DNA from: Gemmatimonadota bacterium
GTDB taxonomy: Bacteria; Latescibacterota; UBA2968; UBA8231
DNA length: 64,000 bases
NCBI GenBank assembly: GCA_018673255.1
Contig: JABHDC010000106.1
Coordinates: forward strand, 1-64,000
Direction of reading: 5' to 3'
The position numbers were made by a program, and so were the translations under genes. The notes under the pieces were generated by a model. It worked only from the letters and a program-made list of their open reading frames with translations, searched no databases and was not told where the DNA came from. Shown in pieces: positions 43,433 through 55,540 of the stretch (positions are counted from its first letter, which is position 1; every line of letters begins with the position of its first letter).

Positions 43433-44218
43433 TCATGCCTCCAGTCGTTCAGCGTGATTCACCAGGGCCTGTCCTACACGATCTTCATTCCAACGATCGA
43501 TCGGCACGAACTCACCGGGCGTCTCAGGTCGGAAGGGCAGATTGTCTGCCGCCGTATAACAGCAGATCAGGGCCCAGCGGGGATCAGGACTCTCATTGGC
43601 GTCGGATCGGTGCAGCAGATTGCTGTGGAAGAACAGCACCGTACCCGGAGACATTTCGCAGTAGACCCGCTCGAAGCGGCTTTCGGCGACCTTGATCCGC
43701 TCCAGATCCGCGCCCGTCTGGTCTCCTGCCCGACCATGGTCGATGCGACCCATGCGATGGGATCCAGCCAGTACCTGAAGACAGCCATTGCCTTTGTAGG
43801 CCTTGTCCACGGCAATCATGCAGCTGGCCATGTCGGGTTGAAGAAAACTCGAATACCAGTAGCCGTAGTCCTGGTGCCATTCCCAAGCCCCACCCGTCTG
43901 CGGCTCTTTCATCATCATCTTGTGGTGATAATGGTAGACCTCGCCGCCGAGCAATTGCTCCATGGGATCGACGATGGCCCCCGATCGGGCATAGGCGCCG
44001 TAGGCATCGTCGGGCAGGTTGTATCTCAAGGACAGTCGGCTGACCCGCCCCTCCAGATCGAGACGATCATTGGCGATAGAAGCCAACTCACGATCAGTCC
44101 GGGCAATGTGCAGCAGTCGCGCCATATCCTCGGCTGGAAAGTAGTCCTGCAGCATCAGATATCCATCGCGCTCAAATTGCTCGACCTGCTCACGACTCAG
44201 CGCACCTTCACCTGCCAT
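43433..44218 (-). CDS. Phytanoyl-CoA dioxygenase family protein
   Basis: A 261-residue Fe(II)/2-oxoglutarate oxygenase. HxD is in WEWHQDYGYWYSSFL, the distal His in VLFFHSNLLHRSDAN, and the 2-oxoglutarate Arg in DPRWALICCYTA. QFERDGYLMLQDYFPAEDM is the standard N-terminal opening. It is the second family member in this window and is not a close copy of the one at 19223. It probably shares an operon with the propeller gene. Confidence 0.87.
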   Translation of the reverse strand: MAGEGALSREQVEQFERDGYLMLQDYFPAEDMARLLHIARTDRELASIANDRLDLEGRVSRLSLRYNLPDDAYGAYARSGAIVDPMEQLLGGEVYHYHHKMMMKEPQTGGAWEWHQDYGYWYSSFLQPDMASCMIAVDKAYKGNGCLQVLAGSHRMGRIDHGRAGDQTGADLERIKVAESRFERVYCEMSPGTVLFFHSNLLHRSDANESPDPRWALICCYTAADNLPFRPETPGEFVPIDRWNEDRVGQALVNHAERLEA

Positions 44219-44293
44219 AGAAGCACTCCCTCATCTGTGTTGCGGCCCCCATCTGTGTTACAGCCCCGGCAGGCAGGCACCTGACGCTGCTGC

Positions 44294-45289
44294 TCACGAC
44301 GCTTTGACCTTCGCCGGCTGACCGGTGCGGGCCGATTCCCACGCCGCTTCAGTCAGTTCGATCACTCGCAGCCCACAGACCGGCGGCACCTGCACCTCGT
44401 CTCGCTCCAGGATGGCGTCGATGAAATTTCGGTCCGGTGACATGGCACCGGGCAGATTCGTGGGTTCACTGTCTTCAGTAGCGCCCGCACTCTTGTAGGT
44501 CAGATGACCATTGCGGATGTAGGCAGCCGCCTTGGATCCATAGATTGTGATATCCTCCCACATGCCACGGGCCGGTGCATTCCCGATGATGGAAATGTTG
44601 CCCAAAGCGCCACCCTTGAAGCGCAGTGACAGGGCCGAGTTGATATCGACTTCAGACTCGAAATTCTCCACGTAGGCCTGCACTTCATCGACGGCCAATC
44701 CCGTCATCCACAACACGATGTCGAGCAAGTGCGAACCGGAGTCGTTCAGTTGCCCCCCACCAGACAAGGCCAGTTGCTGACGCCACAGGCCCTTGGTGCC
44801 ATGATACCAGCCCTGATCTTGCATGGCCGTGACAAACTGAATCTGCCCCAATTCACCGCAGGCGATCTGATTGCGCAGATAGCGATAGACCGGCTGCAGA
44901 TGCCGCTGATAGGCGACCATCAGGACCTTCCCTGCATCCTCTGCATGGGCGATCACTTTGTGGGCGTGTTCGACGGTACAGACCATCGGTTTTTCGGTCA
45001 GCACATGCAGACCGCAATCCAGCGCATCCGTGATCTGGTCAAAATGCAGGGTGTGAGGCGTCGAGATCTGCACCGCGTCCATCTCGACATGGGCCAGCAG
45101 ATCCTTGTGATCGGCGAATGTCGGAATGTCATCCGGCAGACCCTCGTTGCGTTCCCGCGCCCTGTCGAGGCTCGCGGTACTCGGATCACAGAGGCCAACC
45201 ACTTCAGCCTCCGGCATTTCGAGGATCCGGCCGATGTGCCCGGATGCATTGCCACCGCAACCGATGAAACCAACACGAATTTTGCTCAT
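44294..45289 (-). CDS. Gfo/Idh/MocA-family oxidoreductase
   Basis: A 331-residue NAD(P)-dependent sugar dehydrogenase relative. The Rossmann start is KIRVGFIGCGGNASGHI; the family motif EKPM is in LHVLTEKPMVCTVEHA; the C-terminal alpha/beta domain includes GGGQLNDSGSHLLDIVLWMT with the conserved D-x-x-x-H. The ATG at 45289 has GGGAGGAG about nine bases upstream. Its place in a minus-strand catabolic region suggests oxidation of a sugar or inositol derivative. Confidence 0.9.
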   Translation of the reverse strand: MSKIRVGFIGCGGNASGHIGRILEMPEAEVVGLCDPSTASLDRARERNEGLPDDIPTFADHKDLLAHVEMDAVQISTPHTLHFDQITDALDCGLHVLTEKPMVCTVEHAHKVIAHAEDAGKVLMVAYQRHLQPVYRYLRNQIACGELGQIQFVTAMQDQGWYHGTKGLWRQQLALSGGGQLNDSGSHLLDIVLWMTGLAVDEVQAYVENFESEVDINSALSLRFKGGALGNISIIGNAPARGMWEDITIYGSKAAAYIRNGHLTYKSAGATEDSEPTNLPGAMSPDRNFIDAILERDEVQVPPVCGLRVIELTEAAWESARTGQPAKVKAS

Positions 45290-45368
45290 GTCCCGATTCT
45301 CCTCCCGTGAGTTAGCAGCGGCACAATATACCCGGCCCGGCACGCGCCAACCACCCACAACGCAGAAG

Positions 45369-45398
45369 GGGGCGGATACCCTCTCAGGTACCCGCCCC
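45369..45398 (-). terminator. GC-rich hairpin downstream of metG
   Basis: A seven-base GC stem (GGGGCGG with CCGCCCC), an A-C mismatch, four more pairs (TACC/GGTA) and a 6-base loop. It lies between the metG stop (45454) and the Gfo/Idh ATG (45289). On the minus strand it is followed by CTTCTG, a poor T-tract, so termination may be partial or factor-dependent. Confidence 0.45.
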
Positions 45399-45453
45399 AA
45401 TTTCATCGCCAGATGGCGATCCGACTGCCAGTAACTGGCTGCAGCGATCTGCT

Positions 45454-48646
<3,193 letters not shown>

Positions 48647-48656
48647 TTCACACCCC

Positions 48657-51404
48657 TCAAGAAGAAGTCCAATCGACGAGATATTCGCCGGTCACCGACG
48701 CATCACAGGCAGCGACCGTGGACGGTGTTCCGGTTGCCACGACACGACCGCCCTGCTCTCCTGCCCCCGGCCCCAGATCGATGACCCAATCGGCGGCGGC
48801 GATCAGCTGCAGGTTGTGTTCGACGACGATGACGCTGTTGCCCTGATCGACCAGACGCTGCAGCAATTCTACCAGATAACCTACATCGTCGGGATGCAGA
48901 CCGGAGGTGGGTTCATCCAGAATGTAGATCGTGCCTGGCAAATGGGGGCGCCCCAGGTCAGCAGCCAGTTTCACACGCTGGGCCTCGCCGCCTGAGAGTG
49001 TGCTGGCAGGTTGCCCCAGAACCAGATAGTCAAGTCCGAGATCGGCCAGCAGTTGCAGGCGACGTGCCGCCTCGGGGATGGCCCCAAACAGCTGCCTTGC
49101 CTGCCCCACATCCAGATCGAGAATGTCGGCGATGGAGTGCTCGCGGAATCGGATCTCCAGGACCTCACGCCGGTAGCGGCGCCCCCCACAACTGGCACAG
49201 GCCGCCGCGATGCCCTCCCAGGCCAGTCCTGTGGCGTCCACACCACTGCCCCCGCACGCAGGACAGGCGCCATCGCTGTTGAAGCTGAACTGACCTGGCC
49301 GATAGCCACGCAGACGGGCCTCGGGCAATTCACTGAAGAGATTGCGAATAACGCCGTGCAGGCCGGTATAGGTCGCCGCATTCGAACGGGCACTTCGTCC
49401 GATCGGCGCCTGGTCGACGGCGACGACTCTCTCCACACCTTCATCACCGACGCAGCCACCGTTGGGCAGAGGCGGGCGCTCCCCGCGCTGGTGACGGGAA
49501 GCCAGCAGTGGATACAGTGTGTCGTGAACCAGGGTGCTCTTCCCCGATCCGGAAATACCGGTCACCGCCGTCAGGAGGCCGAGAGGGAAATCCACATCGA
49601 TCCCCTGCAGATTGTGTCCCGCCGCCGCCATCAGCCGAAGCCAACCCGCGTCCCCTGCTGCACGGCCGCGACGAGGCAGAGAGGGGCGATCTCTCCGATC
49701 CAGGTACTTTGCCGTTGCCGTGTGCATGGCCAATTCATGAGGTGGCGCCATGTCGACACATTCACCGCCACGACGCCCAGCCCCGGGACCCAGTTCGACG
49801 ACCACATCCGTACCGGCAATCAGCGCAGGATCGTGCTCGACGACGATCACACTGTTGCCTGCCGCCTGCAGACCCCGCAGCGACTGCAGCAGTCGCTCGG
49901 CATCACGGGCATGGAGGCCGGCGCTGGGTTCGTCGAAAACGTAGAGCACCTGGGTCACACCGGAGCTGAGAGCTGCCACCAGTTGCACGCGCTGCAACTC
50001 ACCAGCCGAAAGAGAATCGGCCCGCCGGTCCAGTGTCAGATAACCGAGCCCCAGATCGATCAGCCCCTGGGCACCCCGATGGATCGCCCTCAGTAAGGGT
50101 GCGGCGATCGTCGCCTGCGTTGGGGGCAGATCCCAGCCCTGCAGTCGAAGGATCAGAGCAGAGAGAGGCTCCCCGGCCAGGATGTCAATTCCGACCTCCT
50201 GGACCTGCACCGCCCGGGCCGCCCGGCTCAATCGCGTCCCCGAGCAATGGGCACAAGGGGTGTCGACGGTTGAGTGGGCGTCGATCCAATTGGTCAGTTC
50301 CTCGTCATCGCCTGCGCGCAGTCGCTGGAGGTGACGTCGCAACCCGACGAATCCACCGCGGCGTGATTCGCCGTCCCACAGTGCCGTTGCCGCCGCCTCC
50401 GACCACTCTGCCAGGGGCGCGTCGACATCGACTCGCAGTCTCTTGCCCAGCCCCTGGATCTGCGACTGCAGGCGCTTCTGCCCGAAATCCTGGAACAGGT
50501 CCTGCAGGGCGACCAGAGGGCTCTCTCCGGCGCTGAGCAGGCCATCACCGGGGACGGCGGCCGTCATACCAGAGCCACGGCACGACCCACAGGCCCCCTG
50601 CAACCCGTGATACGAAAACAGGGCAGATGTCAGTGGTGGGAAGGGAGTGCCACAATCCACACAGGTCGGTCGGACGGCAAAACGCTGCTCATCATCGCTA
50701 TCGTGGTCGAGGAGGATGATCTTGCCTTCACCGACCTCAGCCGCCGCCTGCAACGAACCCTTCAGACGGCGCTCCGTTTCGTTCTTGACCACGACACGAT
50801 CCACGACCACATCGATGGCGACATTGACCAGGGCCGATGCGTCGACCTCCTCGAGCAGTTGCATTTGGCCTGCCACCCGAAGCCGGCGATAGCCACGACG
50901 CTCGATCTGCGCAATCCGGGCCTGAGCGGAATCCGGATCCGTCGCCAGTGCCAATGGGGCCAGCACGATCAGTTTGGTGCCTTCAGGCAGACCTCTGGCA
51001 CGTTCGAGCACTTCATCGAATCGATGCGTGTGTACAGGCGCACTACATTGCAGACACCGGGCGATGCCAACCCGCGCATACAGCGACCGCAGGTAGTCGT
51101 AGATCCCGCTCAGCGTTCCTGCCGTGGCTCGGGCCGATGGTCGCTGACGCTGCTGCCCGATGGCGATGGCGGGACTCAGCCCGTCGATCCGGTCCGCCGC
51201 GGGAGGCGGCACATGGGCGACCAGGGCTTGCGCTGCGGGTTCAGTGAGCAGAAAGCGCCGTCTGGCCTCGGCATAGAGCGTATCGAAGGCCAGCGACGAC
51301 TTGCCTGAACCTGACACACCGGTCATGGCAATGAGCACATCGCTGGGTAGGTCCAGATCGATGCCACGCAGATTGTGTTCCCGGGCCCCACGGACCTCAA
51401 TCAT
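48657..51404 (-). CDS. uvrA: UvrA-family excinuclease ATPase, divergent
   Basis: A 915-residue tandem ABC ATPase of nucleotide excision repair. Walker A boxes are GVSGSGKSS (about 29-37) and GISGSGKST; signatures are DSLSAGELQRVQL and STLSGGEAQRVKL; both Walker B/Asp boxes are present. The zinc modules CVDC...CGSC and CPAC...CASC remain, as does a UvrB-binding-like segment (GTKLIVLAPLAL, then RRLRVAG). Overall similarity to housekeeping UvrA looks loose (RSNAATYTG for RSNPATYTG), so it may be a second, UvrA2-like copy. The start MIEVRGAREHNL at 51404 fits the family; an in-frame ATG is at 51446. No uvrB or uvrC nearby. Confidence 0.88.
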   Translation of the reverse strand: MIEVRGAREHNLRGIDLDLPSDVLIAMTGVSGSGKSSLAFDTLYAEARRRFLLTEPAAQALVAHVPPPAADRIDGLSPAIAIGQQRQRPSARATAGTLSGIYDYLRSLYARVGIARCLQCSAPVHTHRFDEVLERARGLPEGTKLIVLAPLALATDPDSAQARIAQIERRGYRRLRVAGQMQLLEEVDASALVNVAIDVVVDRVVVKNETERRLKGSLQAAAEVGEGKIILLDHDSDDEQRFAVRPTCVDCGTPFPPLTSALFSYHGLQGACGSCRGSGMTAAVPGDGLLSAGESPLVALQDLFQDFGQKRLQSQIQGLGKRLRVDVDAPLAEWSEAAATALWDGESRRGGFVGLRRHLQRLRAGDDEELTNWIDAHSTVDTPCAHCSGTRLSRAARAVQVQEVGIDILAGEPLSALILRLQGWDLPPTQATIAAPLLRAIHRGAQGLIDLGLGYLTLDRRADSLSAGELQRVQLVAALSSGVTQVLYVFDEPSAGLHARDAERLLQSLRGLQAAGNSVIVVEHDPALIAGTDVVVELGPGAGRRGGECVDMAPPHELAMHTATAKYLDRRDRPSLPRRGRAAGDAGWLRLMAAAGHNLQGIDVDFPLGLLTAVTGISGSGKSTLVHDTLYPLLASRHQRGERPPLPNGGCVGDEGVERVVAVDQAPIGRSARSNAATYTGLHGVIRNLFSELPEARLRGYRPGQFSFNSDGACPACGGSGVDATGLAWEGIAAACASCGGRRYRREVLEIRFREHSIADILDLDVGQARQLFGAIPEAARRLQLLADLGLDYLVLGQPASTLSGGEAQRVKLAADLGRPHLPGTIYILDEPTSGLHPDDVGYLVELLQRLVDQGNSVIVVEHNLQLIAAADWVIDLGPGAGEQGGRVVATGTPSTVAACDASVTGEYLVDWTSS

Positions 51405-51520
51405 CGTCGACGCAGGTTGCGGCCGATCGATCTCACCTTGACACATACTGGACGTCCCGGTTATCTACGAGCGAGGATTGCCTGGTCGATCCGACAGAAC
51501 GACTTGCCGGCAGGATAAGG

Positions 51521-52288
51521 ATGCTCCGTACACACGTATTTGCCCTCACAGTCCTGACACTATTTCTACCCGTGTTTGCCGGCGCCCAGCAAGGCGCGCG
51601 TGGCACCCCAGCCGAGGGTCGCGTTCTGTTCCACTCCCCCTCGCTGTCTACGAACGGCCTGGCGTGTATCAACTGCCATAGCGACTTCGATGAACAACGT
51701 GAGCCGGATGGCCGCAAGCGCGCCGGCCATTCACTCTACAATTCTACGCTCCGGGCTACATTCTGGGGCCAGCAGGAGGCCGATCCCGACCGCTATCAGA
51801 GTATCGGTGACGCGGCCGTGGTCTGTGTCGAGCACTTCATGCAGAATTCCGACAAACTGACCGCCCGACAGGTCGAATCACTGACCGTGTATCTGAGAAG
51901 CCGCAGCCCTCGCCCTCTCACCGATCCCCTGGCCCTGGCACCAGCCGCGGACAAGACCGGCAAGTACCTGGGACATGACGGCGGCGACCGTATTCGCGGT
52001 CGGGAATTGTTCTATTCCGCCTGTCACGTTTGCCATCCGAATGCGAATGCCGGCATCGGCGTTGCCATTCCTCGCGACAAGGATCCGGCCTTCTATGCCC
52101 GCAAGGTCCGCGAAGGAGATGGCCTCGGAGCCGTCCTCAGCGGACTGGATGCCAATGCCTACGTCATGGTCGCCGGCAAATTCATGCCCTACTTCGGCGC
52201 AGACCGGCTGACGAAGAACCAACTGCGTGACATCATCGCCTACCTGCGCAGCCTGCCCAACCCGGCGACCGGCGAACCAACACCCTAA
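51521..52288 (+). CDS. Di-heme cytochrome c, exported
   Basis: A 255-residue periplasmic protein with signal peptide MLRTHVFALTVLTLFLPVFA-GA. Two heme-attachment motifs are present: CINCH in the N-terminal domain and CHVCH in the C-terminal one, the latter with a probable axial Met in GKFMPYFGAD. ITAYLRSLPNP-like ends (IIAYLRSLPNP) are standard for c-type domains. The electron partner is unknown; no oxidase or dehydrogenase is adjacent. It stands alone on the plus strand between two minus-strand genes. Confidence 0.87.
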   Translation: MLRTHVFALTVLTLFLPVFAGAQQGARGTPAEGRVLFHSPSLSTNGLACINCHSDFDEQREPDGRKRAGHSLYNSTLRATFWGQQEADPDRYQSIGDAAVVCVEHFMQNSDKLTARQVESLTVYLRSRSPRPLTDPLALAPAADKTGKYLGHDGGDRIRGRELFYSACHVCHPNANAGIGVAIPRDKDPAFYARKVREGDGLGAVLSGLDANAYVMVAGKFMPYFGADRLTKNQLRDIIAYLRSLPNPATGEPTP

Positions 52289-52393
52289 CCCCCTCGTCGG
52301 TCGTCCAGACCGGGATGAGACAGCCCGAGGCCAGCCAGGATCATCCGCGTGGCTGACTCCTGGGATACTCACCCGCCTCACCCATGATCTAGT

Positions 52394-53158
52394 CTAGGCT
52401 GACCGAGCGCCCCCCGGGCGCTGCAACAGCGGCGCGCACGTCCTGCACGCCTGCGTGTGCTCTTCCACCGAATCGATTTCCGCCCACGGCAGATCCGCCA
52501 TATCGACCACACTCAGGCGTCGTGCCTCGACCAGCGGACCATAGGCGGCGGTCGGAAAGGTGTCGATCTGAGCCGCTTCCACGAAGCGCACCACTTCCTC
52601 GACGACCTGTGAACCGTCGCCATCACGCAACAGGATGATCTGGACGCTCACAGCCTGCGTGGTCTCCGGGTCCAGCTGTTTGCTGATCGCCTCCACGCGC
52701 CCCTGTGCGTCAACTCTCACATTCATCTCACCGACCAGGCGGGGCCGCTCCGTATCCACGGCAATGCCGCTCCCCGAAGCCTGCGCGAGCCTGTAGGGCA
52801 AACGCGCGTCAAAGAGGATGTCGCAGTTGCAGAGAAATGTCCCCTCCTCGCTCCAACCCTCTCGAGCGAGATAGAGGCTGAAGATGGAGTTCGTCCTCTC
52901 CCAGTCCGCATTGTCGACGTAACGAATCCGCACGCCGTATCGATCCCCGTCCTCGCAGTGATCACGCACCATCTGGCTGCGGTATCCGACGACCAGGTGG
53001 ACGACATCGACCCCAGCCGCGACCAGGGCCAGGATCTGATGATCCAGCAAGGTGAGATCGTCGATCCCCACCAGGCACTTGGGGCACGAGGCGGTGAGCG
53101 GGCGCAACCGGGTTCCGGCTCCGGCGGCGAGGATGACAGCGTCCATGGACTGGCTCAT
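52394..53158 (-). CDS. Sugar-/choline-phosphate nucleotidyltransferase-like protein
   Basis: A 254-residue NTP transferase: MDAVILAAGAGTRLRPLTAS with downstream PKCLVGIDDLTLLDHQI, and NADWERTNSIFSLYLARE, the pattern of phosphocholine/inositol-phosphate cytidylyltransferases. FLCNCDILFDARL holds the metal Asp. The start ATG at 53158 (MSQSMDAV) is the first that gives a compact fold; MDAV itself is an alternative. It is divergent from the lipid operon, whose first gene encodes a relative, so it may feed that pathway. Confidence 0.82.
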   Translation of the reverse strand: MSQSMDAVILAAGAGTRLRPLTASCPKCLVGIDDLTLLDHQILALVAAGVDVVHLVVGYRSQMVRDHCEDGDRYGVRIRYVDNADWERTNSIFSLYLAREGWSEEGTFLCNCDILFDARLPYRLAQASGSGIAVDTERPRLVGEMNVRVDAQGRVEAISKQLDPETTQAVSVQIILLRDGDGSQVVEEVVRFVEAAQIDTFPTAAYGPLVEARRLSVVDMADLPWAEIDSVEEHTQACRTCAPLLQRPGGARSA

Positions 53159-53248
53159 CGGTTTGGGTGATCGGCTGGACCCAATATAGGGCCCATTCCG
53201 ACGGCGTCGAGGCGTGCCCCTTGGGAGTGTCAAACATGTCCTATGTCG

Positions 53249-53277
53249 TTGACTATACGTAGGTTAATGGCTATCTT
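53249..53277 (+). promoter_or_regulatory. Sigma70-like promoter of the lipid operon
   Basis: TTGACT (53249-53254) and TATCTT (53272-53277) are 17 bases apart, roughly 90 bases upstream of the TTG start at 53370. It is the best promoter candidate in the divergent gap. Confidence 0.6.
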
Positions 53278-53297
53278 ACGCCTGCTTGTTCGGGGGC

Positions 53298-53347
53298 GCC
53301 TTCGGTCGAGATCGATGACCTGTCGGAGGCCCTTTTTCGGTACCCAT
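53298..53347 (+). terminator. Leader hairpin with T-run upstream of the lipid operon
   Basis: GCCTTCG (53298-53304) pairs with CGGAGGC (53334-53340) through seven positions including one G-U; an inner GTC/GAC can add three more. CCTTTTT follows immediately. It lies between the promoter and the first gene, so it could act as an attenuator; the large loop makes it weaker than a standard terminator. Confidence 0.4.
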
Positions 53348-53369
53348 CCAGACAAGAGTCCTTAGTCGT

Positions 53370-54131
53370 TTGAAAGCCCTGATTCTGGCTGCCGGTCGCG
53401 GTCATCGTCTGTGGCCCTGCACGAGTGAGACACCCAAGTGTCTACTCTCGCTGGAGGAACACGAGACGATCCTCCAGCGTCAGATTCGCCTGCTCGGCAA
53501 TGCCGGGGTCGAGCGAATCGTCGTCGTCGCCGGTTTTGGCTTCTCCCAGGTGCGCACTGCCGTCGCTCACGATCCGCGTGTTCAGGTTGTCTACAACCCG
53601 TTCTTCGGTGTCGCCGATAACCTCATCAGCCTCTGGGCAGCTCGTCCACACATGGACGAAGATCTGCTCATCGTCAACGGCGACAATGTGTTCCACCCCG
53701 ATCTCCCGGGCCATCTGCTGCGGCCGATTGCCCCGGATTGCCAACTGCTGGTTCAGCGCAAGTCCTACTACGATGACGACGACATGAAGGTGAGCATCCG
53801 CTCTGGTCTGCTACAATCCATCGGCAAGCAACTGCCCCCTGAGCAGATCGATGCCGAATCCATCGGCTTGCTTTCCTTCCGGGGTCGTGGGGTCGATCAG
53901 TTGCATGCGATCCTCGAGGAGGCCGTCCAGGCAGAGCAGGCGATGAGCAGCTATTACCTCGACGGAATTCAGCGACTGGCCAATGGCGGCATCGGCGTCC
54001 ACTGTGTCGATGCCGGCCGACTCCCCTGGGCCGACGTGGACACGCCGCACGATCTGGCCACGGTCCGCCACAGCATGGATCGCTTCGTCCGCTGTGACGA
54101 CGATTCTCACCAATCGACGAGAACAGCATGA
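53370..54131 (+). CDS. CTP:alcohol-phosphate cytidylyltransferase-like protein
   Basis: A 253-residue nucleotidyltransferase starting at a TTG. KALILAAGRGHRLWPCTSET with downstream PKCLLSLEEHETIL gives the G-x-G-x-R loop and substrate Lys; YNPFFGVADNLISLWAARPH and LLIVNGDNVFHPDLP hold the base-binding and metal Asp residues; YYDDDDMKV is typical of phosphocholine- and inositol-phosphate cytidylyltransferases. It would supply the CDP-activated head group. It ends in a 4-base ATGA overlap with the CDP-alcohol transferase gene. Confidence 0.83.
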   Translation: MKALILAAGRGHRLWPCTSETPKCLLSLEEHETILQRQIRLLGNAGVERIVVVAGFGFSQVRTAVAHDPRVQVVYNPFFGVADNLISLWAARPHMDEDLLIVNGDNVFHPDLPGHLLRPIAPDCQLLVQRKSYYDDDDMKVSIRSGLLQSIGKQLPPEQIDAESIGLLSFRGRGVDQLHAILEEAVQAEQAMSSYYLDGIQRLANGGIGVHCVDAGRLPWADVDTPHDLATVRHSMDRFVRCDDDSHQSTRTA

Positions 54132-55540
54132 GTCTGGGTGGCATCCTCGTCTTCAGTGACGATGACCAAGGTCGTTCAGCCGCGACACGGTCATTCGGCG
54201 GCCTGCGGCTGCTCGAACGGGGCATTCGCACGATGGCCCGCGCCGGCGTGAGCCGGTTGCTTGTGGTCACCCCCGCCGACACCCCCACCCCCATCGGTGC
54301 CGTGACCACTCGACTCGACCTGGAACTCGAATTCGTCGAGTGGGGTCAGGCATCGTCCATGCAATTTGGCCCTGGCCAGGAGGTGCTGTTTCTCCTGGGT
54401 GATCACGCCCACCACCACACCTCTCTGACGTCATTCACTACTCAGGGAATGGCCTCAGACGACTTCGTCGCCCAGACGACGGCCCCCTCGCAGGACCTGG
54501 AGTTGTACTCCACCCGGGCAGAAGACGCACAGCTGCATCTGGAGCCAGGTGTTTCGGCCATCACGGATGTGAGCACGGGTGCCTTCCTGCTGAACGGCAG
54601 CCTGGCACCGCACGAAATCACGACGTCTGGCCAGTCGCCGACCGAATTCCTCGGCGCCCGCTCGACGGGGCACAAGCTGCGCATCAGCAATGGGGGCGCC
54701 CACCTCTGGCGTCGCGTACTGGACCGCTCTTCGGCGCGAGGAGCGCGGGCCATGTTGTTCAGCCAGGTGACCAAGTCGACGAGCGGACCCGTCTCCCGGC
54801 ACATCAATGCGCGTATCTCGATCCCCATCAGCAAGCTGCTGATCGAGACCGGGATCTCTCCCCATATGGTGACCGTCCTGTTCGTGATGTCGACGGGGCT
54901 GTCTGCGGCATACCTGATGTCCCACCCCATGCCACACTGGCGTCTGGCACTGGCCGGCTTCCTGTGGCAGATGGCTGCCGTCCTCGACCGCTGTGATGGT
55001 GAGATCGCCCGGGTCAAACTTTGCGAGTCCCAATTCGGGGCCTGGTTCGATACCGTCACCGATAACATCGCCTACTTCTCTGCCTACGCAGCTTTTCTGA
55101 TCGCGATCACCAAGCTGCATCCACAGCAGCCGCTGTATCTGTATGCGGGATTCTCAGCTGTGGTGGCCATGTTGTTGTCTCTCGGGATCATGTATCGCTA
55201 TGCCCTCAAGACGGGCAATGGCTCGCTGCAAAAATATCTGGTCGGCTACGCCCAGTTGCCCGCCGAACAGAAGGGCCTCGTCTATAAGATCCTCGAGCGG
55301 TATTCCTTTATCGCCAAACGAGATTTCTTCTCCTTCGTGCACTTCGTCTTCGCCCTCGCAAACCAATTCGACCTGCTCTACATCTACACCGTGGGGGGTC
55401 TACACCTGATCTTTGTGGGTGTCGTCATCTCGCAGCGAAAGATGCTCGCCCACCACCACGAGCAGAATGGCAGTGTGGCACCCTCCGGTAGCACCCAGCC
55501 CGTCGGAGTCGCTGCCACGCCTGAGTCGAACACCCGGTGA
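54128..55540 (+). CDS. CDP-alcohol phosphatidyltransferase with degenerate nucleotidyltransferase N-domain
   Basis: A 470-residue membrane enzyme. The C-terminal half holds the complete CDP-OH-P signature DGEIARVKLCESQFGAWFD, then TVTD (DGx2ARx8Gx3Dx3D, from about residue 288), within about six membrane helices. Residues 1-180 keep the strand-helix order of nucleotidyltransferases (LLERGIRTMARAGVSRLLVV) but the glycine-rich loop has become SDDDQGRSAATRSFGG, so it is probably inactive. The fusion recalls bifunctional IPCT-DIPPS enzymes of archaeal-type phosphodiesters. The product is perhaps an inositol- or similar phospholipid. GTGA overlap with the next gene. Confidence 0.85.
   Translation: MSLGGILVFSDDDQGRSAATRSFGGLRLLERGIRTMARAGVSRLLVVTPADTPTPIGAVTTRLDLELEFVEWGQASSMQFGPGQEVLFLLGDHAHHHTSLTSFTTQGMASDDFVAQTTAPSQDLELYSTRAEDAQLHLEPGVSAITDVSTGAFLLNGSLAPHEITTSGQSPTEFLGARSTGHKLRISNGGAHLWRRVLDRSSARGARAMLFSQVTKSTSGPVSRHINARISIPISKLLIETGISPHMVTVLFVMSTGLSAAYLMSHPMPHWRLALAGFLWQMAAVLDRCDGEIARVKLCESQFGAWFDTVTDNIAYFSAYAAFLIAITKLHPQQPLYLYAGFSAVVAMLLSLGIMYRYALKTGNGSLQKYLVGYAQLPAEQKGLVYKILERYSFIAKRDFFSFVHFVFALANQFDLLYIYTVGGLHLIFVGVVISQRKMLAHHHEQNGSVAPSGSTQPVGVAATPESNTR

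Noticed and set aside
42716..44284. Plus-strand frame of 522 codons
   Set aside because: It is antisense to the SMP-30-like and phytanoyl-CoA dioxygenase genes, which carry clear family motifs and coupled starts.
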